This document shows positions 8,946 through 17,348 of a stretch of DNA of 64,000 bases, in pieces. Location: assembly GCA_035293765.1 (NCBI GenBank), contig DATGMF010000090.1, positions 1 to 64,000 on the forward strand, read 5' to 3'. Numbering within the stretch: the first letter of the stretch is position 1; each line of letters starts with the position of its first letter. Position numbers and translations under genes: made by a program. The notes beneath the pieces are model-generated. The model was not told where the DNA came from. It saw only the letters and a list, made by a program, of their open reading frames with translations, and ran no database searches. Source of the DNA: DASRHT01 sp035293765. GTDB taxonomy: Bacteria; Chloroflexota; Ktedonobacteria; Ktedonobacterales; Ktedonobacteraceae.

Positions 8946-9128
8946 CTACTGGGAAAGATATTTGTAAGGCAGTTGGCGCCGACCCGGGAATCTTTGGTTA
9001 ATGACTTTCCGTATAGCCTCGATACTGCTCTCTCCAAGAGTAAAAGCAATGATGGAGCCGATGATAATGCCGCAAATGCCTCCAAGCGCAATGCCTTCCA
9101 GGAACATGCGGTTGCGAAAAAATGTCAT
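8946..9128 (-). CDS. Small single-pass membrane protein
   Basis: A 60-aa unknown protein with one hydrophobic, glycine-rich helix (GGICGIIIGSIIAFTLG) after a short basic N-terminus and a basic C-terminal tail. The ATG at 9128 is chosen because AAGGTG lies six bases upstream; a longer frame to 9182 would overlap the rsfS stop region and lacks an RBS. It directly follows rsfS (22 bp). The glycine-rich YtxH-like helix suggests a small membrane-associated protein, but this is weak. Confidence 0.6.
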   Translation of the reverse strand: MTFFRNRMFLEGIALGGICGIIIGSIIAFTLGESSIEAIRKVINQRFPGRRQLPYKYLSQ

Positions 9129-9150
9129 CTTCGTCACCTTTTCTATAGGA

Positions 9151-9510
9151 TTATTGCAGGTATACAACCGTCTTTGCTGCACTCCAGAGGCGCTCTAATC
9201 GGTAATATTCGCGTTCTTTTGCTCCGAATATATGCACGATGATATCGCCGAAGTCCAGCAGAAGCCAGCCATTATCGGCGGTGCCTTCGCGGTGCAGCAA
9301 TCTGGCACCTTGTTTTCCCAATTCTTCGTCAATGGCCTCGGCGATGGCCTGAATCTGGCGCGGGTTGTTGCCGCTACAGATGACGAAGTAATCGGCGATG
9401 GTTGTAACCTCTCTGATGTCCAGTAACAGGACGTCAGAGGCTTTTTTGTCCGATGCGATATCTACTGCTGCCCGTGCAATCTGGGCTGTATCTAGCAGAA
9501 CTCCCTCCAC
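9151..9510 (-). CDS. rsfS: Ribosome silencing factor RsfS
   Basis: A 119-aa member of the RsfS/Iojap family, which binds ribosomal protein uL14 and blocks joining of the subunits when nutrients fall. The family core is clear: DVLLLDIREVTTIADYFVICSGNNPRQIQAI split across residues 26-57, then DNGWLLLDFGDIIVHIF and the tyrosine-rich YYRLERLW. Translation most likely begins at a GTG (9510) with GGGAG six bases upstream. In many genomes rsfS follows nadD; here nadD is not adjacent. Confidence 0.93.
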   Translation of the reverse strand: MEGVLLDTAQIARAAVDIASDKKASDVLLLDIREVTTIADYFVICSGNNPRQIQAIAEAIDEELGKQGARLLHREGTADNGWLLLDFGDIIVHIFGAKEREYYRLERLWSAAKTVVYLQ

Positions 9511-9743
9511 AATCGCTCCCTGTTCAAAGTATCTTGACCTATCTGCGAAGAAAAGTCAATAGTTGTACAAAATCGTAACATATCCGCATTATAGCACGAC
9601 GGAGCCATCCTTGTTAACTGCCGTACCTCAAGCGGGTTGAGATAGCCGTGAACTCCCGCCGCTTTCTTGAGGGCAGTATATACATCACCCTCTGAGATGT
9701 CAAGTGGAAGTGCATTGAGGGATGGGAAACAATGCACTTCCAT
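9492..9743 (-). CDS. Possible small ORF upstream of rsfS
   Basis: An 83-aa frame between the folK-folE2 fusion and rsfS, overlapping the rsfS start by 19 bp. The N-terminal half (ISEGDVYTALKKAAG then YLNPLEVRQL) looks protein-like, but there is no ribosome binding site before the ATG and the start lies in a hairpin. It could be a genuine small gene, a remnant of a larger one, or chance. Confidence 0.25.
   Translation of the reverse strand: MEVHCFPSLNALPLDISEGDVYTALKKAAGVHGYLNPLEVRQLTRMAPSCYNADMLRFCTTIDFSSQIGQDTLNRERLWREFC
9706..9741. repeat. Inverted repeat downstream of folK-folE2
   Basis: GGAAGTGCATT (9706-9716) is exactly mirrored by AATGCACTTCC (9731-9741), an 11-bp stem with a 14-nt loop, 22 bp past the stop of the FolK-FolE2 gene. 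On the minus strand no T-run follows, so it is not a textbook terminator for that gene; on the plus strand ATTTTTG follows. It may be a processing or attenuating hairpin. Confidence 0.5.
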
Positions 9744-9762
9744 TTTTGTGTATCAGGCATGT

Positions 9763-11283
9763 TTATCTGGTCGTAGCTGTCGCAGGCGAGAGCCATTCTT
9801 CCTTCGTGGTATGGTGCTCGATCACGGCATTCTGTAAAATCTCTGCTCGCAGCTCGCCCAACGTGCCCCATCCTTCAGCTTCTACATCGTACTTATGGAT
9901 CGTCTCTTCGTTGCGCTGGTGGACCCAGACAAAGGTGTCATCAGGCAACTCGGTATATTTATCGACGATAGCGTCCAGTACTTCGCGTACGACGTCTTCG
10001 ACGAAACGTGGGTTCGCGTGCGCCTTATTCACGATGTAGAGCTCGTCGGGGCGCTTGAGCAAGGCGTAATTTTCCGAACTCATGGCGCTCTCAACCAGGG
10101 CAATCAGGTCGCCAGCTTCAATATCCTGCTCTGTGCCAATGAGTAAGGTCGCGCGGCCCCGCTGGTTATGCGTTGCGAGCGGAGTAACGCTGAGCATTTT
10201 GTCGATGGCCTCCTGAGAGAAACCTTCTTCCTGCAAGCGTAGGCGGGCAAAGGAATGCACCATATCTTGCGCGCATGGGCATGCAACCATCCCCTCTACT
10301 TCGACGCCGACGATGCGACGGCTGCTGTGTGGGGCGGCGACGGCGATGGCGAGCAATCCATAGACCTCCTGCGTCCGACGACCGGAGACGGGGGTCCATT
10401 TTTGCAAGGGGTAGGCGGTGCGAATATGCACCTCTGCCTGCGATACCTTCTGGCGCTCGACAATGGCTTTGGCAAGGGCCTCAGCCAGGATTTCGATCTT
10501 GGGCCAGGTGCTGGCCGCCATCTCTTCTAGCACTTCCTCCAGCACATCGCTGAAGCGGGACATATGCACGCCTGCCTGGGTTGTGCTGAGATTGGCATAG
10601 AGGTCAAAGGTAGCGTCAAACCAACGCTGGTGTTCCGGCTGCCCGATCAGAAGCGATTTTTTGAGCCCGACCACTCCCGCTCGTCCAAGCCGTACATGCA
10701 CTGCCGGATGCCCATTCTGGATGTCGCGGTCAAGGGAGATGCGCAGGCTGGGAGAAAGCTTTTTTACGCCCTGTTGCGAGATGGTCTCTACTAGCTGCCG
10801 GGCTGTTTTCCCGCTCACTGGATCGATCACATCTGGCGCGATCTCTGCCAGCGGCACCAGCACAAAAGCGCGCTCGTTCATGCGCGGATGTGGAATAGTT
10901 AACGCCTCCTGTTCCGTCTGTATATTGTCATAGAGGAGAATGTCGATATCAATGGGACGCGGACCATTGCGGAAGGATGGCTGCCGTCCAATCGCCACTT
11001 CTATTGCTTTCGCCGCTTTTAAAAGCTCTTGTGCAGAAAGCCGAGTTTTTCCCTTGCAGACGATATTGAGAAAGCGTGGCTGTTCCAGATATCCAACCGG
11101 CTCGGTTTCATATACTGATGAAATTGTATCTATCTCTATTACTGTGCGCAAACGTTGTAATGCGGCGGCGAGGTTCCCGCGCCTATCTCCCAGGTTAGAG
11201 CCTAGCGCCAGGTAAACAACCTGCATGGCTGGCGCCTGGTTAGATTGTGGGAACAGCGGCGAGACCGTAGTGTCAAGACTCAT
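9763..11283 (-). CDS. FolK-FolE2 (MptA-type) bifunctional folate enzyme
   Basis: A single 506-aa frame carries two folate enzymes. Residues about 20-175 are 6-hydroxymethyl-7,8-dihydropterin pyrophosphokinase (FolK): VVYLALGSNLGDR, ETEPVG, RNGPRPIDIDILLY and NPHPRM-like IPHPRMNERAFVL. Residues about 190-500 are a GTP cyclohydrolase of the COG1469 type (FolE2 in bacteria, MptA in archaea): TFDLYANLSTTQAGVHMSRF, then VEVEGMVACPCAQ with the likely metal-binding cysteine, and THNQRG with the catalytic-site His. The enzyme would thus carry the first and a later step of pterin synthesis. The ATG at 11283 has GAGAGG upstream; an earlier TTG is unlikely. The region between the domains is the normal start of FolE2, so neither part is truncated. 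Confidence 0.88.
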   Translation of the reverse strand: MSLDTTVSPLFPQSNQAPAMQVVYLALGSNLGDRRGNLAAALQRLRTVIEIDTISSVYETEPVGYLEQPRFLNIVCKGKTRLSAQELLKAAKAIEVAIGRQPSFRNGPRPIDIDILLYDNIQTEQEALTIPHPRMNERAFVLVPLAEIAPDVIDPVSGKTARQLVETISQQGVKKLSPSLRISLDRDIQNGHPAVHVRLGRAGVVGLKKSLLIGQPEHQRWFDATFDLYANLSTTQAGVHMSRFSDVLEEVLEEMAASTWPKIEILAEALAKAIVERQKVSQAEVHIRTAYPLQKWTPVSGRRTQEVYGLLAIAVAAPHSSRRIVGVEVEGMVACPCAQDMVHSFARLRLQEEGFSQEAIDKMLSVTPLATHNQRGRATLLIGTEQDIEAGDLIALVESAMSSENYALLKRPDELYIVNKAHANPRFVEDVVREVLDAIVDKYTELPDDTFVWVHQRNEETIHKYDVEAEGWGTLGELRAEILQNAVIEHHTTKEEWLSPATATTR

Positions 11284-11424
11284 GAAAAGCAAACCTCTCT
11301 ATAAAAAACGTTCTGGCCTTCCATAATATAGTAACAAGCTATCAGGCGAATTTGTTTCCCAACTTCATTTCCGCTCGGCTTCTTAGCTCCCTACAAACCG
11401 GGGGAATATAAGGCGCGAAAATGG

Positions 11425-13263
11425 CTATTTCTGGAAGATCCACATATTACTAAAAACAGCTTCCGTTCCCCCGGTACTATCGCCTCCCACGAGAAAGCCG
11501 ACCAGGCCGCTGGGGTAGCTGCTATCTATGAAGGAGGAAATGATTAGCTGCTTATTGATATAGAAGCGAAAATGGCTGCCGGTGGCTACCACCAGGAACG
11601 TATTGATATAGCCGTAGCCACTCAGGATGGCGTTGGAGCGCGTCCAGTCGATCAAGGTCAGCCATGCGAGCGGATTGCTGCCAAAGGCGCGCACAAAACG
11701 ATATTCCCCCCAACTATTGAGTTCGAGGGCGTAGAAGGCTTTGCTATCGGGATTAAGACGGAACACCAGACCATAAATGTCGCCATGTAACAGTCGCGCC
11801 TGCACGGTAATAACGGCGTCGGCATAGCGTTGTTGATTGGAGTAACACCAGGCGACGGCATGAGTCAGCGCTGTATGGACATGGTATCCCTGAGGAGAGA
11901 AATAGCACTGTGAGCCGTCATCGAGCCAGCCACCGCCGTTGCTGGTCATGCTATTAGCGTAAAGCACTTTTCCTGCTCCAATCGCTGCTGTAATGCCTGC
12001 TGTGGCTTGCGCCTGCGATTGTGCAGCCAGTGTGGCCTGGATGTTTATATGAGAGATAGCTGTGGCTGTTTCCCAGGAGAGCGTTGTCTGTGTGGGGGTA
12101 GGGGCTTCAGGGGTGAGCCGGGATGTGCCCTGCGCTTGCCAGGCGCTTCCTAACGAGAGGGCCAGAGAGCCAAGCAGAATAAAGCAGAGCGTGATCATCA
12201 ATAATGTATAAACGCGCCATTTTTTTCTGCCAATAGCAGGCATGGAAGGGAAAGGTGGCGCATCGTTCCCCAAAGGGAAAAGCGGTGGCTTATCAGCCAT
12301 GCCTTCCAGTGGCTCCTGTGGAGGAATAGTGATTTCTGGCTCGGGAAGAGTTGCGCTGGTATCAGCGTCTTCCGCCTGTTGTTCACCTTGCTCTACTTCC
12401 AGAGATGTTTGCTTCATTGGTATGATGCTGTTCAGGTTGCGCGTCCGCTCCTGGTAGATCGCTTTGCGACAGGCAAGAGAGAACGCTTTTGCCTGCTGAA
12501 AGCGGTCGTCAGGATCTTTAGCCAATGCTTTGAGAATAACATCTTCTACCACTTGTGGAATGTCAGGATTAAGTTCACCGGGTGGCACAGGCTGAGCCTG
12601 GATATGTTTCAGAGAGACGGCGACAGGCGATTCGGCTGTAAATGGGACCTGTCCGGTCAACATCTGGTAGAGAATGATGCCTAGCGAGTAAATATCGCTG
12701 CGGTAATCGTTCTGGCCGTTGGATTGTTCCGGGGCCATATATTCGGGGGTGCCTATCATCGTGCCTATGTGCGTGAGTGCTTCTGCCTCCTGTTTGGCCT
12801 TAGCCAGGCCAAAATCGACCAGGTAAGCATGCCCATCTGGCCGCAGAAGGATGTTGGAGGGCTTGACATCGCGATGGACTACGCCATGATCGTGGGCATA
12901 CTGTAAGGCTGAGGCAATCTGATAAAGAAAGCTTTCGGCCTCTTCCAGGGTCAATCGCTCCCGTTTGAACAGGTAGTCGCGTAAGGTGCCTCCTTCAACG
13001 AAAGGCATCACCAGATAGTACCAGGGGCACTGTTCACCAAAGTCGTATAGCGGAAGGATATGGTCGTGGGAGAGTGTGCCTACCGCGAGGGCTTCCCGCT
13101 CGAAACGGCGCACAAATGGCTCGTCACTGCCGTATAGTACTTTTACCGCAACTCGTCGTCGCACGCGCCGATCATACCCAAGATAGACCTCAGACATGCC
13201 GCCGTGAGCAATACGGCGGCGTAACTCATAGCGCCCTAGCGTTGAACCTTCTATCCCCTTCAT
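11425..13263 (-). CDS. PknB-type Ser/Thr kinase with extracytoplasmic sensor
   Basis: A membrane Ser/Thr kinase of about 612 aa. The kinase domain (residues 10-270) is complete: glycine loop IAHGGMSEVYLG, Lys41 in VAVKVL, HRDVKPSN with Asp132, DFG at 150-152 and the APEQ-type MAPEQSNG. A proline/acidic linker leads to one transmembrane helix near residue 360 (VYTLLMITLCFILLGSLALS). The outer C-terminal part (about 430-612) is Trp/Tyr/Gly-rich and resembles a laminin-G or DUF1080-type jelly-roll, suggesting carbohydrate or cell-wall sensing. The ATG at 13263 is preferred because GGAGG and GAGGAG lie upstream; the longer frame to 13302 has no RBS. Confidence 0.88.
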   Translation of the reverse strand: MKGIEGSTLGRYELRRRIAHGGMSEVYLGYDRRVRRRVAVKVLYGSDEPFVRRFEREALAVGTLSHDHILPLYDFGEQCPWYYLVMPFVEGGTLRDYLFKRERLTLEEAESFLYQIASALQYAHDHGVVHRDVKPSNILLRPDGHAYLVDFGLAKAKQEAEALTHIGTMIGTPEYMAPEQSNGQNDYRSDIYSLGIILYQMLTGQVPFTAESPVAVSLKHIQAQPVPPGELNPDIPQVVEDVILKALAKDPDDRFQQAKAFSLACRKAIYQERTRNLNSIIPMKQTSLEVEQGEQQAEDADTSATLPEPEITIPPQEPLEGMADKPPLFPLGNDAPPFPSMPAIGRKKWRVYTLLMITLCFILLGSLALSLGSAWQAQGTSRLTPEAPTPTQTTLSWETATAISHINIQATLAAQSQAQATAGITAAIGAGKVLYANSMTSNGGGWLDDGSQCYFSPQGYHVHTALTHAVAWCYSNQQRYADAVITVQARLLHGDIYGLVFRLNPDSKAFYALELNSWGEYRFVRAFGSNPLAWLTLIDWTRSNAILSGYGYINTFLVVATGSHFRFYINKQLIISSFIDSSYPSGLVGFLVGGDSTGGTEAVFSNMWIFQK

Positions 13264-13403
13264 ACTCTCCTCACTTCCTCCCTCTCCTCCTATCAGGCTC
13301 ATCGTATCAACAAGCTGGGGTATTTGCTGTGTTCAGTCTATACGTGCTGATATCTATTTTTCGTGTTACTGGCAACAATCCCTATTCTAACCGTTAGCAA
13401 CGG

Positions 13404-13435
13404 AAAAGGCAAGCATGCAATACCGCTTGCCTTTT
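13404..13435 (-). terminator. Terminator of the PIG-L deacetylase gene
   Basis: AAAAGGCAAGC (13404-13414) pairs with GCTTGCCTTTT (13425-13435), an 11-bp stem with a 10-nt loop and terminal A/T pairs providing the T-run on the minus strand. It lies about 40 bp past the stop at 13476. Confidence 0.8.
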
Positions 13436-13475
13436 GACCGATACTCGCTCTGCTGATTCAGTATGCGGACGGATC

Positions 13476-14291
13476 TCAATAGTTCGACCAGTACCGCTCA
13501 AGGTGGACCGTTTCGACCGGGCGAATGCCGTGGGTGTATCTCTCCATTTCCCTGAACATCTCCTCTTTGCTGCCAAAGTTAGGGATGGTCTGTGAGGCGT
13601 ACATATCCGATGCTTGCAGACGCAAGGGGAGCATTTCTGACATCTCGACGAGGGTGGGTTCAAGCGCGAGGCCCAGTTCCTGCAAGCGTCGAGAGCGTGC
13701 ATCTTCTTTGAGCACGTAAGGGAAATCTTCATAGAGGTTGACTTTGGCCCCATTTTGTGCCAGGCGATCAACGGCTGAACAGACGATCTGATGATCGATA
13801 TGCCGACCGATACCAAGAGGAGCGTACCACACAGTATCGGGCAGGCGCTTTTGCAGTGTGAGCAGCTCTTGCGCCAGTTCTTTATCGATGTGAAGGTCCG
13901 TCGGATGGACGTTACCGCCGATCAGTTCTTCGATGCGCGTGTAATTGGCCGGGGTGCCGCGATAGAGAGCTTCCGGGTAATCGAGCCAGAGGTAATCGGC
14001 CTCCAGGAAATCGAGGGCGGCGGCGTCTTCCTTCCGTCGGGCTTCGACAACCTCGGCAGCACTTTGATTGGCGCTGAAACCCATATTACGATGTATTTGG
14101 GTGGCGAAAGTGCTTAGCTCTGTGCCGGGGGCGGGCGCACCGCCAAAAACAGTGATAACGAGGGGGCGTAGCCCGCTGCTGACCTGCACCCCCAGAGTGC
14201 CACCGCAGGAGTAGACCACATCATCGAAATGTGGAGAGAGAAAAATGTGTCTATATCTGGTTGTGATATCGTTCATGCTTGTGAGTTGCAT
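13476..14291 (-). CDS. PIG-L/LmbE family deacetylase
   Basis: A 271-aa member of the zinc-dependent PIG-L family, which removes acetyl groups from N-acetylglucosamine-type substrates (for example in mycothiol or bacillithiol synthesis). The zinc site is visible as the N-terminal SPHFDD motif (residues 19-24) and the later GRHIDHQIV. The start has a perfect GGAGGAATAACGC leader. The gene is transcribed alone and ends with a clear terminator. The substrate cannot be told from sequence; BshB-like and MshB-like roles are both possible, and so is a detoxification or antibiotic-tailoring role. Confidence 0.87.
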   Translation of the reverse strand: MQLTSMNDITTRYRHIFLSPHFDDVVYSCGGTLGVQVSSGLRPLVITVFGGAPAPGTELSTFATQIHRNMGFSANQSAAEVVEARRKEDAAALDFLEADYLWLDYPEALYRGTPANYTRIEELIGGNVHPTDLHIDKELAQELLTLQKRLPDTVWYAPLGIGRHIDHQIVCSAVDRLAQNGAKVNLYEDFPYVLKEDARSRRLQELGLALEPTLVEMSEMLPLRLQASDMYASQTIPNFGSKEEMFREMERYTHGIRPVETVHLERYWSNY

Positions 14292-14372
14292 GCGTTATTC
14301 CTCCATACATAGGTCTGAGAGCAGCCAGAAATACCAGCCTTAGTATAATACGACGCAGGCCAGGATGTCATC

Positions 14373-15356
14373 TTATGGCAAACAGGCTCCACTCTCGTTA
14401 TAATCCAATAATCCATCTTTTGCCAACCCCTCCACTAATTGTTGCAGCCAGGGAAGATCTTGATGGGTAAATTCAGGTTTGATCGTGGCTCCCAGAGTCT
14501 CAAGCGGCATACGGTGCCCGGTTGGTAATGTGCGTAGCAAAGCGATGACGCGGCCACGAAAATAACGGTTGGTGCTGGTAAAAGGCTGAGATTGATAACC
14601 GGTCTTCTTCTCAGCGACCTTGCGCAATTGACGCAGCACGGTACCCGATGGGAAGAGGCTGTACTGGCTCATCTCCGCGTAGGCCCGGCAGGGTTCCTGG
14701 AGAGGGCAGGAGGAGCATTGCGGATTGGCGCTGGTACAGGTCGTGGCTCCCAGATCCATCAGCGCCTGATTCCAATTATAAGCTTCTTTTTCCGGCAAGA
14801 CTTCTTCTGCGAGTGCAAGCATCTGAGCGTCATTGAGTTTTGGCGCCGGGTGTTCCAGGCCGAGAAAAATGCGATGCAGGACGCGGCGTATATTGGTATC
14901 GACGGTGGCGACCTGTTTGTGGTAAGCGAAGCAGGCAATCGCTCCGGCAGTATAGCGCCCGATGCCCTTGAGTTGCAATAACTCGTCTATCGTATCAGGG
15001 ATGCGTCCATCGTATTCAGCGATGACCTGGCGCGCAATCGACTGCAAGCGGACCGCGCGCGTGTTGTAGCCCAGAGGGACCCACGCGGAAATAACGTCTG
15101 CGGTTGGCGCTGCCGCCAGGTCCGCCAGGGTAGGGAAGAGCGCAAGAAATTGCTGATATTTTGGCAGCACTCGCTCCACCTGTGTCTGCTGAAGCATAAT
15201 CTCTGACACAAGAATCGCGTATGGATCGCTGGTGGCGCGCCAGGGCAGTGCGCGCTGCTCGGCAGCGTACCATTGTAGCAGAAAAATATGTACCTGTGCG
15301 ACGAGATCGGGCGCGAGCTGGGAAGAAAAAGGCGAAGAGAGAACCTGTTTACGCAT
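14373..15356 (-). CDS. mutY: A/G-specific adenine DNA glycosylase MutY
   Basis: MutY removes adenine mispaired with 8-oxoguanine. Catalytic Glu52 lies in SEIMLQQTQ, the helix-hairpin-helix is LKGIGRYTAGAI (129-140), and Asp153 is in ATVDTNIRRVL. The 4Fe-4S cluster ligands are Cys207, 214, 217 and 223 (C-x6-C-x2-C-x5-C). At 327 aa the enzyme is complete in its core, but the C-terminal part (about 235-327) does not show an obvious MutT/Nudix-type 8-oxoG recognition domain; instead the last 60 residues look like a short helical, winged-helix-like segment. Recognition of 8-oxoG may differ from the E. coli enzyme. Confidence 0.9.
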   Translation of the reverse strand: MRKQVLSSPFSSQLAPDLVAQVHIFLLQWYAAEQRALPWRATSDPYAILVSEIMLQQTQVERVLPKYQQFLALFPTLADLAAAPTADVISAWVPLGYNTRAVRLQSIARQVIAEYDGRIPDTIDELLQLKGIGRYTAGAIACFAYHKQVATVDTNIRRVLHRIFLGLEHPAPKLNDAQMLALAEEVLPEKEAYNWNQALMDLGATTCTSANPQCSSCPLQEPCRAYAEMSQYSLFPSGTVLRQLRKVAEKKTGYQSQPFTSTNRYFRGRVIALLRTLPTGHRMPLETLGATIKPEFTHQDLPWLQQLVEGLAKDGLLDYNESGACLP

Positions 15357-15362
15357 AGAGCC

Positions 15363-15710
15363 TCAAAATTTGCTTTTTTGAGCAGGGGCTGCATTTTGTA
15401 ATGTCTGCCCATCATCGTCTGCTGCTACTTCGCTTGTCTCGCGGCGCTGGCGGGCTGCCAATGAAAATAGTGTATCCCCTCCCTCTTGCCAGCATTTTGC
15501 GTCGGGGGCGGGCAGATTTTCACAAAGAATCCAGTCATTAGCGTCCTTGAGCACATGTCCTTTAATGCACTTGGCGTACATGATATGCTCGTTGATGGCG
15601 GGATCGTCAGGTTTGATGTTGGGAGAAGCGATCTTAGGAATAAAAAATCTACACCAGGGCACGGCTATGTACCTTTCTTGTTCTGGATTGATAGGCTCTT
15701 TTATGAGCAC
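15363..15710 (-). CDS. Hypothetical Cys-containing protein upstream of mutY
   Basis: A roughly 115-aa unknown protein ending 7 bp before mutY, so probably co-transcribed. A GTG start at 15710 is proposed because AGGGGA lies seven bases upstream; the longer frame begins at a TTG. Residues WCRFFIP, YAKCIKGH, WILCENLP and DAKCWQ give four spaced cysteines that could bind a metal. The C-terminal 40 residues are acidic and probably disordered. No family recognised. Confidence 0.55.
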   Translation of the reverse strand: MLIKEPINPEQERYIAVPWCRFFIPKIASPNIKPDDPAINEHIMYAKCIKGHVLKDANDWILCENLPAPDAKCWQEGGDTLFSLAARQRRETSEVAADDDGQTLQNAAPAQKSKF

Positions 15711-15829
15711 GACTATTCCCCTGTGCAATTGCCAGGGTGGCTTAGCTGATTATAGCGCATTTCAGCCGTTTTAGCCAGGGGGAAATACGCTCCTTTCCCG
15801 ACCGGCAAGAATAGCGATAGCAAAGCAGT

Positions 15830-16582
15830 TCAAGAGGCTTTGCGGCTAAGTATCACCAGGCGGCTATCCAATGTCAGCGCGTTACCCTCAAGATCGCCGT
15901 GATATGCTTCAACCTCCAGGCCGACGGAAGCCAGCATGTGGATCAGTTCGGTCAGCGTATAGATGCGGATCGATTGAAAATGCTCAACGCGCCGCCCATC
16001 CGGGTAGAACATGGTGATGCGCACTTCGTTGCGGCTGGCGCGCAGGTCGATGCGCCGCTCTTCCAGGACCATCAAACCATCTTCATAGCGAATAATGCCA
16101 TGCGGCGTAAAAGCCCGTATCACGCGTGGCTGATAGATGGTTTCCAGGAGGAAGAGGCCGCCGGGTTTGAGAGCCTGATGGATTTGTTGAAGGACGGTCA
16201 GGTCGTCGTTTTCGTCCTCGAAATAGCCAAAGGATGTAAATACGTTGATGACCGCGTCAAACTCGTTTTCAAACGGGATTATGCGCATATCTCCCTGAAG
16301 CCAGCGCGCCTCGACCCCTTGCGCTTCAGCCTTCTCCCGCGCCCGCCTCAGAAAAGGCTCGCTGAGGTCCAGCCCTGTAACCTGATAGCCTTGCTGAGCT
16401 AGAGGGACAGCATGGCGGCCATAGCCGCAGCAGAGATCGAGAATGGCTTTGCCAGCCGGGAGTTTGAGTAGTTTGATAATACCTTTAATCTCGCGCACCG
16501 TTCTATCAGGTGGGAGAAATGGGAGGTAGATACGCAGGTAATCCTCGCCGAAGAATGCCTCATACCAGGGAGTATTGCTCAT
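15830..16582 (-). CDS. Class I SAM-dependent methyltransferase
   Basis: A 250-aa methyltransferase with the Rossmann SAM-binding motif ILDLCCGYGRHAVPLAQQG (around residue 45), motif II VTGLDLSEPFL, and the post-I segment INVFTSFGYFEDENDD. The family (Methyltransf_25/11) acts mainly on small molecules, but the substrate here is unknown. MSNTPW at 16582 is chosen as start because an AGGAAGGG element lies upstream. Neighbours (MutY-linked unknown gene, divergent gal genes) give no pathway clue. Confidence 0.82.
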   Translation of the reverse strand: MSNTPWYEAFFGEDYLRIYLPFLPPDRTVREIKGIIKLLKLPAGKAILDLCCGYGRHAVPLAQQGYQVTGLDLSEPFLRRAREKAEAQGVEARWLQGDMRIIPFENEFDAVINVFTSFGYFEDENDDLTVLQQIHQALKPGGLFLLETIYQPRVIRAFTPHGIIRYEDGLMVLEERRIDLRASRNEVRITMFYPDGRRVEHFQSIRIYTLTELIHMLASVGLEVEAYHGDLEGNALTLDSRLVILSRKAS

Positions 16583-16746
16583 CAGATCCAGCCCTTCCTC
16601 AATCAAAATAGCAATGTAAAAGAATAGATATTCACCAGCCCCATCTCTAGCCAGGTTTTCCCCTTTTCTGCGAAAAATGCTGTGTTGGCATTATAGCATG
16701 TTCAGGAGTGATATTATATAGGGGTAGGAGAGGAGGGAGAATCCGC

Positions 16747-16775
16747 CTCCTCTTTTTGACTCGAAAAAAGAGGAG
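16747..16775 (+). promoter_or_regulatory. Hairpin masking a Shine-Dalgarno site
   Basis: CTCCTCTTTTT (16747-16757) is perfectly complementary to AAAAAGAGGAG (16765-16775), with a 7-nt loop. The 3' arm contains the GAGGAG ribosome binding site of the gene starting at 16784. Folding would hide the site, so translation of the first gene of the gal operon may depend on temperature, a ligand or ribosome loading. Confidence 0.5.
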
Positions 16776-16783
16776 CTGAGCGT

Positions 16784-17326
16784 ATGTTAGCGGAAGAATT
16801 GCTGGTGCTTGAGGCCGATACGCCGTTGTGGGATGCAGTGCGGCCTCTTTTGCAGGCGGCGTTGCGGTTGGAACAGAGAGGTGATGCGTTTTCCTGGCAT
16901 GGCTGGCGTAAAAAGGCCATTGAGGCGTTTCTACAGGGATTGCCTGCACATTGCGCTTTGCTTGTCGGCGTATGGGAAACGACTGCCGAGGGGCAAGACG
17001 TGCTCATAGTAGGATGCATCTGTGAGGTGCGCAAGGGCCAGATCTGTACCGTTGGCACGTTTGAAGCTCTTACAGATGCGGACCTGCCAGCGGTGAAAGC
17101 AATGGAGCCAGGGATAGAGCATGCGCAGGCGCTCATGCAGGCGACAAGGAAGCAAATCGCTCCGGTTGCGTGGGCGCTTTTCACCGATAGAGCAACCTGG
17201 AACGAGTGGCTTTTTGCTGAGGGCGATAATGAAACTATGATTGACAAAGGTGAATTGCTGGCAACACTGGCGCACCAGGGCCGTTGTGTGCTTATGGGTG
17301 GTCAGGCCGCGCTTCACCATCTATAG
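16784..17326 (+). CDS. Hypothetical protein leading the galT-galK operon
   Basis: A 180-aa soluble protein of unknown family. It has alternating helix/strand character and a central hydrophobic strand pair (ALLVGVWE, VLIVGCICEV), which recall an acetyltransferase-like or Nudix-like alpha/beta fold but without a decisive motif. The start has GAGGAG at 8 bp, inside a hairpin. It ends 22 bp before galT and so is likely co-transcribed with galT and galK. A promoter-like TATTATATA lies near 16714-16722. Any role in galactose use is only inferred from position. Confidence 0.7.
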   Translation: MLAEELLVLEADTPLWDAVRPLLQAALRLEQRGDAFSWHGWRKKAIEAFLQGLPAHCALLVGVWETTAEGQDVLIVGCICEVRKGQICTVGTFEALTDADLPAVKAMEPGIEHAQALMQATRKQIAPVAWALFTDRATWNEWLFAEGDNETMIDKGELLATLAHQGRCVLMGGQAALHHL

Positions 17327-17348
17327 AATACTGGTCAGGTAAAAAAAG

